Shown: positions 5,597 through 7,474 of the stretch, in pieces
Layout: each line of letters starts with the position of its first letter
How positions within the stretch are numbered: the first letter of the stretch is position 1
Assembly (NCBI GenBank): GCA_002360325.1
Contig: DEQG01000103.1
Location: 553 to 8,026 of the forward strand
Length of the DNA stretch: 7,474 nucleotides
Reading direction: 5' to 3'
Origin: Salinicoccus sp. UBA3372
GTDB taxonomy: Bacteria; Bacillota; Bacilli; Staphylococcales; Salinicoccaceae
The notes under the pieces: model-generated
Databases searched by the model: none
What the model saw: the letters and a program-made list of their open reading frames with translations, nothing else
What the model was told of the DNA's origin: nothing
Program-made: the position numbers and the translations under genes

Positions 5597-6374
5597 ACGG
5601 TTCATCATTTTTGAAGTATTCTGTGATTTCATCCTGAATCGTCTTATTGGAGGCGAGAATGCTGTTTGTATCGAGCAGTCTGAGTTCATCGCCAAGCAGC
5701 GTCGTCGTGATGCCGCCGACTTCATCCAGGATGATTGTGCCGCCTGCAAAATCCCATGGGTGCAGCCTGTAAAACAGTGCCGCACTGCTCGTGCCGCGTG
5801 CAACGTTTACAAATTCAAGGGCTGCGGAGCCGAGTGAGCGTGTGCTGCGGGCGTTTCTAACAACTTCGATAAACGGCTTGTTGATACCGTCGTGCACCAG
5901 CCAGTTCGGGTTTGTCGAAATGAGTGATGACATTAAATTTGATTCTTCGATATCCGGCAGCAGCTGATCGTTTTTATAGGCGCCGTGCTCAAAAGCTGCA
6001 TGATACAGGTCGCCTTTCATAACGTCCAGTATAAGGCCGGCATATGGATTTCCATCGATATAGATGCCCACGGATATCGCAAAATTTTCCATCTGATGGA
6101 CGAAGTTGAGCGTGCCGTCGATCGGATCGATGATCCAGAGAACGCCGTCGGTATCCGTGATGTCGCGGCCGTGGCCCTCCTCGCCCACAATTCGGTGTTC
6201 GGGGTAGCCTTCTTTGATTTTATTATTTAAAAAGCTTTCAGTTTCTTTATCTACATCCGTGACGAGGTCATTCGGATTTTGTTTACTGTTGATGTTGAAT
6301 TCTTCTGTCATGCGTTTGCGGATGAACTTGCCGGCTTCTAAAATGGCTTCCTGTGCGAATTTATAGATTTCCAT
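5562..6374 (-). CDS. Inositol monophosphatase family protein (SuhB/YktC-like)
   Basis: Magnesium-dependent, lithium-sensitive type phosphatase of 270 residues, the usual family length. Family members hydrolyse inositol monophosphate, NADP or related sugar phosphates; the substrate here cannot be told from sequence. Metal-site motifs are complete: GEEG (64-67), DPIDGT (83-88) within WIIDPIDGTLNFVH, and WDFAGG (207-212). The ATG at 6374 is chosen because GAGGTG lies 6 bases upstream on the minus strand and MEIYKFAQEAILEAGKFIR is the normal N-terminal helix; an in-frame start at 6434 would add 20 residues across the intergenic promoter region. B. subtilis YktC and the staphylococcal homologue lie beside yktB/UPF0637, as here, but the two are divergent in this window. 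No terminator is seen after its stop, and its last 35 bases overlap the NERD-like gene on the other strand. Confidence 0.93.
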   Translation of the reverse strand: MEIYKFAQEAILEAGKFIRKRMTEEFNINSKQNPNDLVTDVDKETESFLNNKIKEGYPEHRIVGEEGHGRDITDTDGVLWIIDPIDGTLNFVHQMENFAISVGIYIDGNPYAGLILDVMKGDLYHAAFEHGAYKNDQLLPDIEESNLMSSLISTNPNWLVHDGINKPFIEVVRNARSTRSLGSAALEFVNVARGTSSAALFYRLHPWDFAGGTIILDEVGGITTTLLGDELRLLDTNSILASNKTIQDEITEYFKNDEPFIENHKAFHRL

Positions 6375-6392
6375 AAAATACACCTCAAAAGT

Positions 6393-6421
6393 TTGATTGG
6401 TTTCCTTTATTATTTTATCAT
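6393..6421 (+). promoter_or_regulatory. Putative promoter of yktB-NERD unit
   Basis: TTGATT (6393-6398) and TATCAT (6416-6421) are 17 bases apart, 36 bases ahead of the yktB ATG. The -10 overlaps the predicted -10 of the divergent IMPase promoter. Confidence 0.45.
6412..6420 (-). promoter_or_regulatory. Putative extended -10 promoter of the IMPase gene
   Basis: The minus strand reads TGATAAAAT, an extended -10 with one mismatch, about 38 bases before the ATG at 6374. The -35 region is weak. The element occupies the same bases as the -10 proposed for yktB on the other strand. Confidence 0.4.
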
Positions 6422-6457
6422 AGTTCACAAGCATATTATTTAGAAGGGAATAATTAT

Positions 6458-7066
6458 ATGACTAAATACCGCTTTACTGATAAAGATTTCGATACTTTTA
6501 AAATTGACGGGCTCGATGCACGCATGGAGGGCATTAAAGAAGGCCCGCGCGTCAAGCTGTATAACCTCGGCGACCACTTCGCAGGATTCCTCACGGACCT
6601 GACCGGAGACGAACAGTTTCCACATGTTGCAATGCATGCACGTCGTAAGGTGAATCCGCCGGATGATACATGGGTCGCATTTTCAACGAACAAGAGAGGC
6701 TACAAAATGATGCCGCACTTCCAGATCGGCCTGTGGGGCGACCACGCCTTCTGCATGTACGGTGTGATCTATGAATCTCCGGATAAACAGAACCTTGCGA
6801 AGAAATGGCTCGATGACCTGGATTTGTTCAGGGAGATTCCGCAGGAATACTCCATTTCACTGGATCATATGAAACCGTCCAAACCGGAACTGTCCGGGCT
6901 GTCCGATGAAGATCTTGAGGCAGGACTCGTCCGTCTCCGCGACGTGAAAAAAGGTGAATTCCTTGTCGGAAAAGTCTACCGTCCGGGAGATGATGAACTG
7001 AAGACAGACGAGGCATTCATTGAAGATTTAGAAAAAGTGATGACAGAACTTATTAAATTTTATTGA
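6458..7066 (+). CDS. yktB: UPF0637 (DUF1054) family protein, YktB-like
   Basis: Soluble protein of 202 residues, close to the 204-212 usual for the family. It matches YktB/UPF0637 along its whole length: MTKYRFTDKDFDTFKIDGLDARME at the start, FPHVAMHARRKVNPPDDTWVAF (54-75), the KRGYKMMPHFQIGLW block (79-93), SLDHMKPSKP (about 129-138) and DVKKGEF. The function is unknown; the conserved histidines and the histidine/arginine block suggest a ligand-binding or catalytic pocket, but that is inference. AGAAGGGA lies about 9 bases before the ATG. Its TGA overlaps the ATG of the following NERD gene by one base, so the two are probably translated together. It is divergent from the IMPase gene, from which it is separated by 83 bases. 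Confidence 0.93.
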   Translation: MTKYRFTDKDFDTFKIDGLDARMEGIKEGPRVKLYNLGDHFAGFLTDLTGDEQFPHVAMHARRKVNPPDDTWVAFSTNKRGYKMMPHFQIGLWGDHAFCMYGVIYESPDKQNLAKKWLDDLDLFREIPQEYSISLDHMKPSKPELSGLSDEDLEAGLVRLRDVKKGEFLVGKVYRPGDDELKTDEAFIEDLEKVMTELIKFY

Positions 7067-7474
7067 TGAGAGCTAAAAATGTTAAGCTGCTTCAGCTTGA
7101 GATTTTGAACCGCCGCACACTTCTTGACGATGAAGACCGGAAAGATTTGAATAAATACCGGATGGGCCATATGGGGGAACTGCAGTTCGACTCAATGATA
7201 GGCGCGTTTGCAGCCCCCATCGTCCATTTGAAAGATTACAGATTTCAGCTGGATGGCTCTGCCGGCGATAAAAAAGTAGGAAGCGGTCCGTCTGAAGTCC
7301 AGATAGATAATATCATCATCTCTGAAGATCAGCTCTATACTTTCGAAATCAAGAATTATCAGTATGATATTGAGTATCACGTCGACCGGCCGTGGCGTTT
7401 TGCCGGCGGCAGGGAAATCGTCAATCCCATGAACCAGATCGACAGCCATCGGAACGTCCTGTCGTCTATGATGA
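7066..7474 (+). CDS. NERD (nuclease-related) domain protein, 3' end missing
   Basis: N-terminal 136 residues of a NERD-domain protein; the frame is open to the window edge. NERD is a PD-(D/E)xK-like fold found in proteins linked to DNA processing. After a charged helical leader, GELQFD (37-42), VQIDNIII (78-85, with D81) and FEIKNY (93-98, ExK at E94/K96) give the expected acidic and lysine active-site residues. VNPMNQ (119-124) follows, also typical. The start ATG overlaps the yktB stop (TGATG) and no Shine-Dalgarno is seen, so translation probably depends on termination of yktB. A C-terminal zinc ribbon like that in the related gene at 4699 would lie outside the window. Nuclease activity is inferred from motifs only. 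Confidence 0.88.
   Translation, partial: MRAKNVKLLQLEILNRRTLLDDEDRKDLNKYRMGHMGELQFDSMIGAFAAPIVHLKDYRFQLDGSAGDKKVGSGPSEVQIDNIIISEDQLYTFEIKNYQYDIEYHVDRPWRFAGGREIVNPMNQIDSHRNVLSSMM

Noticed and set aside
6375..6434. Longer N-terminus for the IMPase protein starting at 6434
   Set aside because: It would cross the predicted promoter, has no ribosome site, and adds residues absent from the family, whereas 6374 has GAGGTG upstream.
1..7474. Mobile element, CRISPR array, tRNA/rRNA or prophage signals
   Set aside because: No transposase or integrase motifs, no regularly spaced repeats and no RNA-gene sequences were seen on either strand.

Overview
The window looks like chromosomal DNA of a low-to-moderate GC Firmicute, most likely a member of the Staphylococcaceae. 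The gene set (ftsW, ylaN, ylaL-like, ylaH, typA, ylaF-like, an inositol-monophosphatase gene and a UPF0637/yktB gene) combines the Bacillus yla and ykt loci, which I recall lie together in staphylococci. GC-rich codon choice, strong Shine-Dalgarno sequences, extended -10 promoters and A/T-flanked terminator hairpins fit a Salinicoccus/Jeotgalicoccus-like lineage rather than S. aureus itself. The genus is inference from recalled gene order and protein similarity; no database was consulted.

Layout: (1) 1-1306, minus strand: ylaN followed by ftsW, whose 3' end is cut by the window edge; a terminator-like hairpin lies between them. (2) 1450-1932, plus strand: a ylaL-like gene, divergent from ylaN across a promoter region that carries a long interrupted inverted repeat. 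(3) 1931-1970: a perfect bidirectional terminator filling the gap to ylaH. (4) 1972-4182, minus strand: a typA-ylaH unit with the ylaH ribosome site overlapping the typA stop. (5) 4336-4524, plus strand: a two-helix membrane protein resembling YlaF (DUF5325), divergent from typA and ending at its own terminator. (6) 4699-5596, plus strand: a NERD-like gene broken by a frameshift; its nuclease active-site residues are also gone. (7) 5562-6374, minus strand: an inositol-monophosphatase family gene, convergent with and overlapping the NERD-like gene. (8) 6458-7474, plus strand: a UPF0637 (yktB) gene whose TGA overlaps the ATG of a second NERD-domain gene that has the expected active site and runs off the window edge.

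The core genes serve septal wall synthesis (FtsW), ribosome assembly and stress translation (TypA/BipA), iron homeostasis (YlaN) and phosphate-ester hydrolysis (IMPase). The accessory part is the pair of NERD-family genes flanking the IMPase/yktB block: one apparently active and coupled to yktB, the other diverged, without catalytic residues and frameshifted. I saw no tRNA, rRNA, CRISPR array, insertion sequence or phage gene. No stretch longer than 300 bases lacks a gene; the longest gap (4525-4698) holds hairpins, a terminator and a putative promoter/operator. The most unusual points are the degenerate NERD-like gene, the coupling of UPF0637 with a NERD nuclease, the hairpin in front of ftsW and a substitution in a conserved FtsW motif.
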